Source: Streptomyces sp. WM6386
GTDB lineage: Bacteria; Actinomycetota; Actinomycetes; Streptomycetales; Streptomycetaceae
Length of the DNA: 64,000 bases
Direction: 5' to 3'
Assembly: GCF_000972385.1 (NCBI RefSeq)
Contig: NZ_JXTE01000029.1
Location: 75,614 to 139,613, forward strand
Shown here one piece after another: positions 42,559 through 50,176 of the stretch. The position numbers were made by a program, and so were the translations under genes. Under the pieces are notes generated by a model that worked only from the letters and a program-made list of their open reading frames with translations, did not search any database and was not told the origin of the DNA. Position 1 is the stretch's first letter; each line of letters starts with the position of its first letter.

Positions 42559-43074
42559 TCAGCGCCGCCTTCGGGGCTCCGGTGGGACAGGAGCGGCCGC
42601 GCTCTCCGCTTCTTTGATGTCCTCGGTGAGTTTCGCGATTCTCGTTCTCTTCGTGCTGACGGCGCGGGTCAGCAGACGCAGGTGGGCGGAGGATTCGGGC
42701 ACGGTGGCCTCGAGTTCCGCGAGCCGCCGCTGCTCTACGGAGAGTTGGGCTCTGAGGCGTGAGGCGGGGTCGGCGGGCGGGGGAGGGGCGGGTGCGTTGA
42801 AGACGACGTTGTACCGAGGGTGCTCCGCACGGACGGCCTGGCGCTCGGCCGTCTCCGGGTCGTCGGGATAGTCGATCCGGATGGCGATGACCAGTGATCT
42901 CCAGGGTTGTTCGCGCAGGTGGGTGCGTATCCGGGTGAGCGGGCAGATCGTGATCCCGACGTAGAGCAGGCCTTCGGGGCCGTACAGCCGATACAGGGCG
43001 GTGCGACCCGCGGTGTGCAGGCTGCCTTCCTCGTCGAACAGGCTGCGCAGGAACTGTGCGTCGACATCGGCCAT
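42559..43074 (-). CDS. GIY-YIG nuclease domain protein
   Basis: A 171-residue protein. Residues 25-95 form a divergent GIY-YIG nuclease: ALYRLYGPEGLLYVGIT replaces GIY and YIG with Tyr28 and LYVG, with conserved Arg48 region and AERQAVRAEHPRYNV at the end. The C-terminal part (residues 110-160) is a charged coiled coil (AQLSVEQRRLAELEATV). Such proteins are common in Streptomyces and some act with restriction or repair systems; none is adjacent. GGAAGGAAGG precedes ATG 43074. Confidence 0.85.
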   Translation of the reverse strand: MADVDAQFLRSLFDEEGSLHTAGRTALYRLYGPEGLLYVGITICPLTRIRTHLREQPWRSLVIAIRIDYPDDPETAERQAVRAEHPRYNVVFNAPAPPPPADPASRLRAQLSVEQRRLAELEATVPESSAHLRLLTRAVSTKRTRIAKLTEDIKEAESAAAPVPPEPRRRR

Positions 43075-43269
43075 GACGGGGCCCTTCCTTCCCCTCGTCC
43101 TGCCTCCACGGTGGCATGAGGGTCTGACAGCGCGACGCTCCCGCAGCCCGGGCGCGCGAATCGGTGGACGTCGACTTCGGTACAGGCGTGCTCGGATGTC
43201 GAATGCGCCGCTTCCCGATCGACGTGAGAGTGAAGGCACCACCACCCCAGAACCTGAGGAGCACCCATC

Positions 43270-43881
43270 GTGACCATCACCGCTGATCTGGCCATGTCCC
43301 TCGACGGCTACATCGCCGGCCCCGACGTCACTCTGGACAACCCGGGAGGGGACGGCGCCGAGCCGCTCTTCGAGTGGATCCACAACCTGGCGAGCTGGCG
43401 GGAGCGCCAGGGGATGAGTGGTGGGGAGGAGAACCGGGATTCCGAGCTGATGCGTGAGTGGTTCGACGCCACCGGAGCCGTGGTCATGGGGCGGATGATG
43501 TACGACACCGGCGAGGAGTTCTGGGGCGACAACCCGCCCTTCAGGACCCCGGTCTTCGTACTGACCCACCGACCCCGGCCGACCCTGGTCAAGGAGGGCG
43601 GCACCACTTTCACGTTCGTCAGCGAAGGCATCCACAGTGCCCTCCAGCAGGCGAAGGCCGCCGCGGGGGAGAGGAACGTCGACATCGCGGGAGGCGCGAG
43701 CACGGTGCGGCAGTACCTCGATGCGGGACTCGTCGACGAGCTCCAGCTGCACGTGGTGCCGGCGCTGCTGGGAGACGGGCTGCGGCTCTTCGGCGGGCTG
43801 GACGCAGGCCGGCGGCTCGAAGTGGCCCGGGTGGTGGACACCCCGCTCGCCACCCATCTGAAGTACCGCTTCGTGAAGTGA
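43270..43881 (+). CDS. dihydrofolate reductase/RibD C-terminal family protein
   Basis: A 203-residue protein of the DHFR-like RibD_C fold: LAMSLDGYIAGPD, VVMGRMMYDTG, VFVLTHRPRP, DIAGGASTVRQYLDAGLVDELQLHVVP and LGDGLRLF. Such proteins are NADPH-dependent reductases; the substrate is unknown and they are not true folate enzymes. GTG 43270 lies after GAGGAGCACC. It is divergent from the GIY-YIG gene (195-base gap with no other signal seen). Confidence 0.92.
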   Translation: MTITADLAMSLDGYIAGPDVTLDNPGGDGAEPLFEWIHNLASWRERQGMSGGEENRDSELMREWFDATGAVVMGRMMYDTGEEFWGDNPPFRTPVFVLTHRPRPTLVKEGGTTFTFVSEGIHSALQQAKAAAGERNVDIAGGASTVRQYLDAGLVDELQLHVVPALLGDGLRLFGGLDAGRRLEVARVVDTPLATHLKYRFVK

Positions 43882-43913
43882 CCCGGAGCGGACGAGTACG
43901 GGCGTAGGACCCT

Positions 43914-43943
43914 CGATACATCGGATGAGTTGGCGGTGTATCG
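43914..43943. promoter_or_regulatory. upstream operator of the GH95 operon (CGATACA/TGTATCG pair)
   Basis: Arms CGATACA (43914-43920) and TGTATCG (43937-43943), 16 bases apart, begin 33 bases after the DHFR-like gene and about 115 bases before the GH95 transcription start. The same two arms recur at the start site, 135 bases centre to centre (about 13 helical turns), so looping between the two is possible. Confidence 0.65.
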
Positions 43944-43949
43944 GGGCAG

Positions 43950-43966
43950 CTCAGGCGCATCCTGAG
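43950..43966 (+). terminator. hairpin after the DHFR-like gene
   Basis: CTCAGG (43950-43955), CGCAT loop, CCTGAG (43961-43966). A short perfect 6-bp stem downstream of the reductase gene; a weak terminator or regulatory hairpin. Confidence 0.35.
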
Positions 43967-44022
43967 GCTCATCTCTCTCTGTCTGCTTCAGTAATGGCCG
44001 AACTCTGTCACTGTAAAGGTTC

Positions 44023-44073
44023 TTGACAGTTGCATGGCGCATGCCTACGTTCCCCGATACACCCGATGTATCG
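44023..44073 (+). promoter_or_regulatory. GH95 operon promoter with start-site operator
   Basis: TTGACA (44023-44028), 17 bases, TACGTT (44046-44051) form a near-consensus sigma-70-type promoter. Transcription should begin near 44058, inside a second CGATACA (44055-44061)/TGTATCG (44067-44073) palindrome with a 5-base spacer. A repressor at this site would stop initiation; no cognate regulator gene lies next to it. Confidence 0.75.
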
Positions 44074-44101
44074 ATGATCCCCTCAGACCCGGAGGACGAC
44101 G

Positions 44102-46438
44102 ATGACCTCGCAGTCGGGGAAGACCTCACCCCTGCCCCGCCGAGCCGTACTCGGCACCGCACTGGGCGGCGCGGCAGCCGCCGCCCTGCCCGGGACGGCC
44201 CACGCCGAACAGCCCGAACGGTCCGAGCAGTCCGGCGATGCCGGCTTAGCCGCCGAGCAGGCACGCCGCCCCTGGAGACTCCGCGACACCATGACCACCG
44301 ACCGCGCCTGGGAAGGCTTCCTCCGCGGTCAGGACCTGCTCTGGAGCAAGCTGCCCACCCTCTGGTACGAGGGCCCCTTCCTCGGCGACGGCCTGCTCGG
44401 CACCATGGTCTACCAGGAGCCGAACACCCGGCACATCCGCTTCACCGTCCAGCACGGCCGAGTCCAGGACCACCGGCCCGAGTTCGGCAGCGGCTGGGGC
44501 ACCGCCCGCCTGCCGGTCGGCCACCTCACCCTCGAACCGGTCGGCACCATCACCGCCGTCGACTGGCGACTGAGCCTGTGGAACGCCGAACTCGCCGGAA
44601 CGGTCACCACCACCGCAGGCACTCTCAGCCTCTCCGCCCTCATCCACGACGAGGTCCTCGCCGTCCGTGTGACGGCCGACGGCGACGAAGCCCCCACCTG
44701 GACCTTCCACCCCGAGGAGGCCATCAGCCCCCGGAAGATCCAGGAGGCCCCGCCCGCCGGCTACACCCCCAACCCGCCCTGGACCACCCGGACCACCACC
44801 GACGGCACCGAGCAGACACTCCAACCCCTCACCGGCGGCGGCAGGACCGCGACCTCCTACCGCCGCACCGGGGACGACCTGCTGCTCAGCGTCGGCCACA
44901 GCTTCCCCTCCGACACCGCCGCCGAGGCCGACTCCCTGCGCAACCTCCGGCGCGCCCCGTCCCACGACGTCCTCAGGCAACGGCACATCCGCTGGTGGCA
45001 CGCGTTCTACCGGAAGAGCTTCGTCTCGTTCCCCGATCAGCGGTTGCAGAGCTTCCACTGGATCCAGCTCTACAAAGTCGCCTCCGCCAGCCGCGCCGGC
45101 GGCCCCGTCATGGCCACCTCCGGTCCATGGCTGGAGCCGACACCGTGGCCCGCGGTCTGGTGGAACCTCAACGTCCAACTGGAGTACTGGCTCATCCACG
45201 GCTCCAATCACCTGGAACTCGACGCGCTCGCCACCACTCTGCGCCAGAACCAGGAACAGCTCATCGCCAACGTGCCCGCCGCCTACCGCTCCGACAGCTC
45301 CGGCGTCGGCCGCAGTTCCGACATGTTCGCCAACCGCGGCGTGGGCATGCCCGGCACCGGCGCCGAGACCGGCGATCTGACCTGGACGCTGCACAATGTC
45401 TGGCTGTCGTACCGGCACACCATGGACACGTCGCTGCTGCGCGACACGATCTACCCGGTACTGCGCCGGGCCATCAACTACTACCTGCACTTCCTCACCC
45501 CGGGCAGCGACGGCAAGCTCCACCTGCCAAGCACCCTCTCGCCCGAATACCCGGTGGTGCCACCGCAGGACACCAACTACGACCTGGCGCTCATCCGCTG
45601 GGGCTGCCAGACGCTCATCGAGTCCGCCGAACTGCTCGGCCTCGACGACGAGTCGGCCCCGCGCTGGCAGGAGGTCCTGGCCCGGCTCACGCCGTACCCG
45701 GTCGACGGCAACGGCTTCATGATCGGTGCCGACACCCCGTACGCCCAGTCCCACCGCCACTACTCGCACCTGCTGATGGTGTACCCGCTGTACCTCGTCA
45801 ACTGGGACCAGCCCGAACACCGGGACCTCATCACGAAGTCGGTGGTCCGCTGGCACGCGCTGGCCGGAGCCCACCGCGGCTACAGCTACACCGGCGCCGC
45901 GTCGATCCACGCGATGACCGGCGACGGCGACACCGCGATCGCCTACCTGCGCAAGTTCTTCGACACCGGCACCCGCTTCCCCTGCCGGCCCAACACGCAC
46001 TACACCGAGGCCGGTCCGGTGATCGAGACGCCGCTGTCCGCCTCGCAGTCCCTGCACGACATGTTCTGTCAGAGCTGGGGCGGCGTCATCCGCGTCTTCC
46101 CCGCCGTCCCGTCCACCTGGAAAGACCTCACCCTGCACGACTTCCGCACCCAAGGCGCCTTTCTGGTCAGCGCGGTTCGCAAGGCAGGGACCACTCGGTT
46201 CATCCGGATCAAGAGCCTGGCAGGCGAGCCGCTCAAGCTCCGCCACGGCCTCGCCGGAACCCTGACCGTGCTCCTCGACGACGGAACCCCGGCCCACACC
46301 GAGGACCTGGGCGACGGGACCCTCGCCATCGACCTGCCCAAGGGCCGCGAGGTACTCGTCCACCCCGGCCGCCGCCCCGACCTCGTCATCGCGCCCGTCG
46401 CCATCAGCGAACCGGGCCCGGCCTGGGGACTGCCGTAG
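44102..46438 (+). CDS. Tat-exported GH95-family glycoside hydrolase (alpha-L-fucosidase/galactosidase type)
   Basis: A 778-residue protein. Twin-arginine signal at residues 12-36 (LPRRAVLGTALGGAAAAALPG). The N-terminal beta-sandwich (WYEGPFLGDGLLGTMVYQE, HIRFTVQHGRVQDHRP) is followed by an (alpha/alpha)6 barrel with WLEPTPWPAVWWNLNVQLEY, LSPEYPVV and SHRHYSHLLMVYPLYLVN, and a C-terminal beta domain (FRTQGAFLVSAVRKAG), as in GH95. Known members remove alpha-1,2-fucose or alpha-L-galactose by inversion. ATG 44102 is 8 bases after CCGGAGG. It leads a three-gene operon of exported glycosidases and is under the paired-operator promoter. Confidence 0.9.
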   Translation: MTSQSGKTSPLPRRAVLGTALGGAAAAALPGTAHAEQPERSEQSGDAGLAAEQARRPWRLRDTMTTDRAWEGFLRGQDLLWSKLPTLWYEGPFLGDGLLGTMVYQEPNTRHIRFTVQHGRVQDHRPEFGSGWGTARLPVGHLTLEPVGTITAVDWRLSLWNAELAGTVTTTAGTLSLSALIHDEVLAVRVTADGDEAPTWTFHPEEAISPRKIQEAPPAGYTPNPPWTTRTTTDGTEQTLQPLTGGGRTATSYRRTGDDLLLSVGHSFPSDTAAEADSLRNLRRAPSHDVLRQRHIRWWHAFYRKSFVSFPDQRLQSFHWIQLYKVASASRAGGPVMATSGPWLEPTPWPAVWWNLNVQLEYWLIHGSNHLELDALATTLRQNQEQLIANVPAAYRSDSSGVGRSSDMFANRGVGMPGTGAETGDLTWTLHNVWLSYRHTMDTSLLRDTIYPVLRRAINYYLHFLTPGSDGKLHLPSTLSPEYPVVPPQDTNYDLALIRWGCQTLIESAELLGLDDESAPRWQEVLARLTPYPVDGNGFMIGADTPYAQSHRHYSHLLMVYPLYLVNWDQPEHRDLITKSVVRWHALAGAHRGYSYTGAASIHAMTGDGDTAIAYLRKFFDTGTRFPCRPNTHYTEAGPVIETPLSASQSLHDMFCQSWGGVIRVFPAVPSTWKDLTLHDFRTQGAFLVSAVRKAGTTRFIRIKSLAGEPLKLRHGLAGTLTVLLDDGTPAHTEDLGDGTLAIDLPKGREVLVHPGRRPDLVIAPVAISEPGPAWGLP

Positions 46439-46485
46439 CCGCACAGCGCTCACCTCGCCTCACCTCGTCAACAGGGAGGATTCTC

Positions 46486-48387
46486 ATGGCGGTTCCGATC
46501 AGGACCGCGGCTGCCGCGCTGTGCGCCGGCCTGGTGGCCACCCTTCTCACGACGGTTCCCGCGCGGGCCGAACAGCGCGAGCACACCTGGACCGTGTCCG
46601 GCCCCGGCCGGGCCGCTTCGCACGCACCCCACGCGCGGATATCCCTGGACGGCACGACCGGCACGGTCAGCCTCTCCGTGACCCGCGACCGCCGTACCGT
46701 CATCGAGCCGTCGCCCGTCGGCATCGTCACCGAACAGGCCGACCTCTCCAAGGACTTGAGCTTCCTGCACCGCCAGGACCGCCTCGTGGACGAGCGGTAC
46801 CGTACCCAGTCCGGCAAACGGCTGGAACGCCGGGCCCTCATGACCGAAACGCGCCTGTCGTTCGCCACGCCCACGGGCGCCCGGCTCGACCTCGTCGTCC
46901 GCGCCTCCGCCGACGGTGTCGCCTATCGGTACGTCCTGCCCGCCGGCCTCGGTGACGTCCTCGCCGAGACGTCCGCGTTCCGCCTTCCGCAGGACGCGAC
47001 CGCGTGGCTCAGCACCTACCGGGCTGACAACGAGGGCCAGTTCGCCCAGTACACCGCGGCGACGGCCCCCGCCAACGACTACTCGCCGCAAGCCCTGTTC
47101 GCCACGGACGGCGGCTACACGCTCCTCGCGGAGTCCGACCTCACCGGCACCTACTCCGGCGCCCGTCTCGCCCACGCCCAAGGCACCGGAACCTATCGGA
47201 TCAAGCTCGCCGACGACCGAGTCCGGACCAGCGGCTCCCTCGCCACCCCCTGGCGTGCCATGGTCATTGGCGACCTCGCCACCGTCACGCGCTCCACCTT
47301 CACCGACGACCTGGCACCCGCCTCCAAGGTCACCGACCCCAGCTGGATCCGACCCGGCACCGTCCTGTGGACCTGGCTCGCCGGCGGCCGCACCGCCGGG
47401 CAGAGCCTCACCGCGCAGAAGGCCTACGTCGACTACGCCGCCGAACGCGGCTGGCCCTACGAGGCCGTCGACGCGGGCTGGTACTTCAAGTCCGACGAGT
47501 GGGACACCACCGACCCGAACTGGCAGAACAACAGCTGGCTGCCCGAACTCGTCGACCATGCACGGGCAAAGGGCGTCGGCATTATTGTCTGGATCCACCA
47601 ACGCGACCTCGACACCCCCGGGGAACGCGCCCAGTGGCTGCCCACGCTCGAACGCTGGGGCGTCAAGGGAGTCAAGATCGACTTCATGGACTCCGAGGCG
47701 CAGTCCATGCTCCAGTGGTACGACGCCATCCTCGCGGAGACCGCCGCCCACCACCTCATGGTCGACTTCCACGGCTCCACGCTCCCCAAGGGCATGCAAC
47801 GCACCTGGCCGCAGGTCATGACCCTGGAAGGCGTCGCAGGCGAGGAGAAGCGCACCAACACCGCCGCCCACCTCACCACCCTGCCCTTCACCCGCAACAT
47901 CATCGGCTCCATGGACTTCACCCCCGGCGCCTTCCAGCGCGTCGGCCTGCGTCCCAACTCCGACGCGGCCGAGACCGGACTCGCCGTCGTCTACGAGTCG
48001 GCCCTGCAGATGTACGCCGGCACACCGGAGTCGTACGACGAACGGCCCCTGGCCCGCGCCTTCTACGACCAACTCCCCGCCGCCTGGGACGACACCCGAC
48101 TGCTGGCAGGCCGCCCCGGTCAGGAGGCCGTTATCGCCCGCCGTGACGGCGACCGCTGGTTCCTGGGCGGGGTGTACGCCGGTACCGCCCGCACCGCCGA
48201 AGTGCCGCTCGCGATCGGCGCCGGACGATGGCTGGTCGAGACGGTCCGCGACGGCGCCGACGGACTCGTCCAGGACCGTCAGGTGCTGCGCGGCGGCGAC
48301 ACGCTCGACATCGACGTCACCGACAACGGCGGCTTCGCGGGCATCGCCTGCCGATGGAGTCCGGGCACCTCCACCTGCCACCGCTAG
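46486..48387 (+). CDS. secreted GH97-family glycoside hydrolase
   Basis: A 633-residue protein with a Sec signal (AAALCAGLVATLLTTVPARA), N-terminal beta-sandwich (GTVSLSVTRDRRTVIEPSPVG), central TIM barrel (EAVDAGWYF, IIVWIHQRDL, GVKIDFMDSEAQ with the probable nucleophile Asp near residue 400, TLEGVAGEEKR with a catalytic Glu near 448, and NTAAHLTTLPFTRNIIGSMDFTPG) and a C-terminal beta domain. A retaining nucleophile in KIDF argues for alpha-galactosidase-type rather than inverting alpha-glucosidase-type GH97. AGGGAGG lies 6 bases before ATG 46486; the gap to GH95 is 47 bases. Confidence 0.9.
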   Translation: MAVPIRTAAAALCAGLVATLLTTVPARAEQREHTWTVSGPGRAASHAPHARISLDGTTGTVSLSVTRDRRTVIEPSPVGIVTEQADLSKDLSFLHRQDRLVDERYRTQSGKRLERRALMTETRLSFATPTGARLDLVVRASADGVAYRYVLPAGLGDVLAETSAFRLPQDATAWLSTYRADNEGQFAQYTAATAPANDYSPQALFATDGGYTLLAESDLTGTYSGARLAHAQGTGTYRIKLADDRVRTSGSLATPWRAMVIGDLATVTRSTFTDDLAPASKVTDPSWIRPGTVLWTWLAGGRTAGQSLTAQKAYVDYAAERGWPYEAVDAGWYFKSDEWDTTDPNWQNNSWLPELVDHARAKGVGIIVWIHQRDLDTPGERAQWLPTLERWGVKGVKIDFMDSEAQSMLQWYDAILAETAAHHLMVDFHGSTLPKGMQRTWPQVMTLEGVAGEEKRTNTAAHLTTLPFTRNIIGSMDFTPGAFQRVGLRPNSDAAETGLAVVYESALQMYAGTPESYDERPLARAFYDQLPAAWDDTRLLAGRPGQEAVIARRDGDRWFLGGVYAGTARTAEVPLAIGAGRWLVETVRDGADGLVQDRQVLRGGDTLDIDVTDNGGFAGIACRWSPGTSTCHR

Positions 48388-48417
48388 CCGCCCCAACTCC
48401 CCGCTGGAGGCACAGAC

Positions 48418-48645
48418 ATGAGCGTTTCCCGGCGTACCGTGCTGACGACAGCGGCCGGTGCCGCAGCGTCGTTCGCCGCCTCGACACCACCCGCGGCCGC
48501 GGCCGAAAGCCGGTTACCGGCATCGACCGTGCACGTATTGCGCTCGGCGGCCGACTACGCGGTAGAGAAACTCCGCACCGTCGCGCCGACCGTGACCGCG
48601 TTCCCGGTCGGAACCAGATTCGAGAAATGGGGGGAAGCCGCCGCG
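48418..48645 (+). pseudogene. 5' stump of a third exported glycoside hydrolase (GH88/105-like)
   Basis: About 75 residues: a Tat/Sec-type signal (VSRRTVLTTAAGAAASFAAS) and a mature start VLRSAADYAVEKLRTVAPTVT AFPVGTRFEKWG (space added), resembling the first helix of GH88/GH105 unsaturated-uronyl hydrolases. Then the similarity ends and the frame runs antisense through the TPR gene that begins (on the opposite strand) at 48646. The (alpha/alpha)6 barrel is absent. GGAGG precedes the ATG, 30 bases after GH97. A truncation by insertion or deletion at about 48640 is the simplest reading. Confidence 0.7.
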
Positions 48646-50151
48646 TCATTCCTCGTCGCGCCGCAGCCGCCGCAGGGCTTCCTGTACGGCGGGGTCGGCG
48701 TCGGTATCGCTCCGGGACAGCCAGCGGGCGACGGCGTCGCGGTCGGAGGAGGGCGTCTCCGATGGCGCGGTGCCCCCGACCGTGACGCCCGCGGAGGGGG
48801 AGGACGCCGCCCCGGCCGCTCGCCGCAACCAGCCCTCGGCCTCCGCCATACGGCCCGTCTGCTTGAGCAGGGTCGCCAGGTTGAGCATGCCCGTGGGGTC
48901 ACCCGACTCCGCGGCCCCGCGGAACGATTGCTCGGCCTGCTGCACCTCGCCGCGCCCGTACTGGCAGACGCCCAGGCTCGTCATGGCCGGGCCGCTGCCG
49001 GCCGCGGCGGCCTTGCGCCAGCACTCCTCGGCCTCGCCCATCCGTTCCCGCTGCCGCATCAGGTTGCCGAGATTGTTCCAGCCGTCGCCGACCTCGCCCA
49101 GTTCGATCGCCCGGCGACAGCACCGCTCGGCCTCGTCGAGCCTGCCGAGCTGCCGCAGGCTCACGCCGAGATTCAGCCAGGCGTCGGTGTACCCGGCCTC
49201 GGCGGCCAGGCGGTAGTAGCGCTCGGCGCCCTGATGGTCGCCACGTCCGGCGTGCCAGTGGCCCAGCGCGTACTGGGCCTCCGCGCTCCCCGCGTCGGAG
49301 GCCGCCTCGAAGTACGGTTCCGCCCGCTCCATGTCGTGGCGGTCGCGGTGGACCTCGGCCCGGTACAGCAGCGCCGTCGGGTCACCACTTCGGGCGGCGG
49401 CGGCGAACCACTCCTCCGCCCCGGCCAGGTCCCCGGCCTGCGCGGCGAGAGCCCCCACCGCCAGCTGGTGCTCCGGTGCCATGTCGTCGTCCGGGCTGAG
49501 GACTTCCTTGAGCACGGGCCAGTTGTCGGGGGACAGGCTCAGCCCGTCCGGGGTGTCTGCCACACCGGCTTTCGCGGTCTCGGCCGCGGCGGTGAACCAG
49601 GCCTCGGCCTCGATGGCGATGGGCGCGACGAGGCACAGCACCCGTGGGTCGCCGTACCGGTGCTCTCCCAGGTTCTGTCGGATCTCCTCCCACTCGGCGG
49701 GGGAGAGGCCGCCGCCGCGCTCCGCGGCACGGCCCTTCTCGGCGTCGGTGGTGGGAGTGCCGGCCGGGCGGGGCGGCCGGTCGAAGGGGACGGTGCTGCG
49801 GGCCCACACCTGTAACAGCGAGATCCGGGCGTCCACCGGCCCCTGGGCGGTCTCGGCCATTCGCAGCCAGCGGACGGCCTGCACGGCGTTCTGCCGGTCC
49901 CAGTGGAGCGTGGCCAGGGCGGCCCGCGCCAGCGGATCCCCGGCGTCCGCCGCCTTCTCCAGCCAGTGCACCGCCTCGTCGGTCCGGCCCAGGTCACTGA
50001 GGCCGATGCCGTAGACGGCCATGGCCTGCGGGCTGCCCGCCTCCGCGCCCTCGCGGGCGAGTTCCTCGGAGATGGCGTGGTCGTACTGGTAGGCCATCTG
50101 GACCGCCTGGTCCCGGGATCTGGCCCCGCCGTTCCTCTTCCACATCCTCAT
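48646..50151 (-). CDS. Sel1/TPR-type repeat protein of the CHAT module
   Basis: A 501-residue helical repeat protein with Sel1-like units (AEAGSPQAMAVYGIGLSDLGRTD, AADAGDPLARAALATLH, AAEAGYTDAWLNLGVSLRQLGRLD), about ten copies, separated by a Pro/Glu-rich central segment near 125-160. No enzymatic domain or signal peptide. It lies 25 bases downstream of the CHAT protease on the same strand, so the pair is probably co-transcribed; the repeats likely bind a partner or the protease substrate. Confidence 0.85.
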   Translation of the reverse strand: MRMWKRNGGARSRDQAVQMAYQYDHAISEELAREGAEAGSPQAMAVYGIGLSDLGRTDEAVHWLEKAADAGDPLARAALATLHWDRQNAVQAVRWLRMAETAQGPVDARISLLQVWARSTVPFDRPPRPAGTPTTDAEKGRAAERGGGLSPAEWEEIRQNLGEHRYGDPRVLCLVAPIAIEAEAWFTAAAETAKAGVADTPDGLSLSPDNWPVLKEVLSPDDDMAPEHQLAVGALAAQAGDLAGAEEWFAAAARSGDPTALLYRAEVHRDRHDMERAEPYFEAASDAGSAEAQYALGHWHAGRGDHQGAERYYRLAAEAGYTDAWLNLGVSLRQLGRLDEAERCCRRAIELGEVGDGWNNLGNLMRQRERMGEAEECWRKAAAAGSGPAMTSLGVCQYGRGEVQQAEQSFRGAAESGDPTGMLNLATLLKQTGRMAEAEGWLRRAAGAASSPSAGVTVGGTAPSETPSSDRDAVARWLSRSDTDADPAVQEALRRLRRDEE

Positions 50152-50176
50152 CCGCTGTCCCTCCCCGTATCTGCGT

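Noticed and set aside
44246..48396. Long open frames opposite the GH95 and GH97 genes
   Set aside because: They mirror codon-position GC bias; the glycosidase frames carry signal peptides and family motifs.
48640..49815. Continuation of the GH88-like stump as a 465-codon gene
   Set aside because: After about residue 75 the translation is exactly antisense to the TPR gene and loses glycosidase features.
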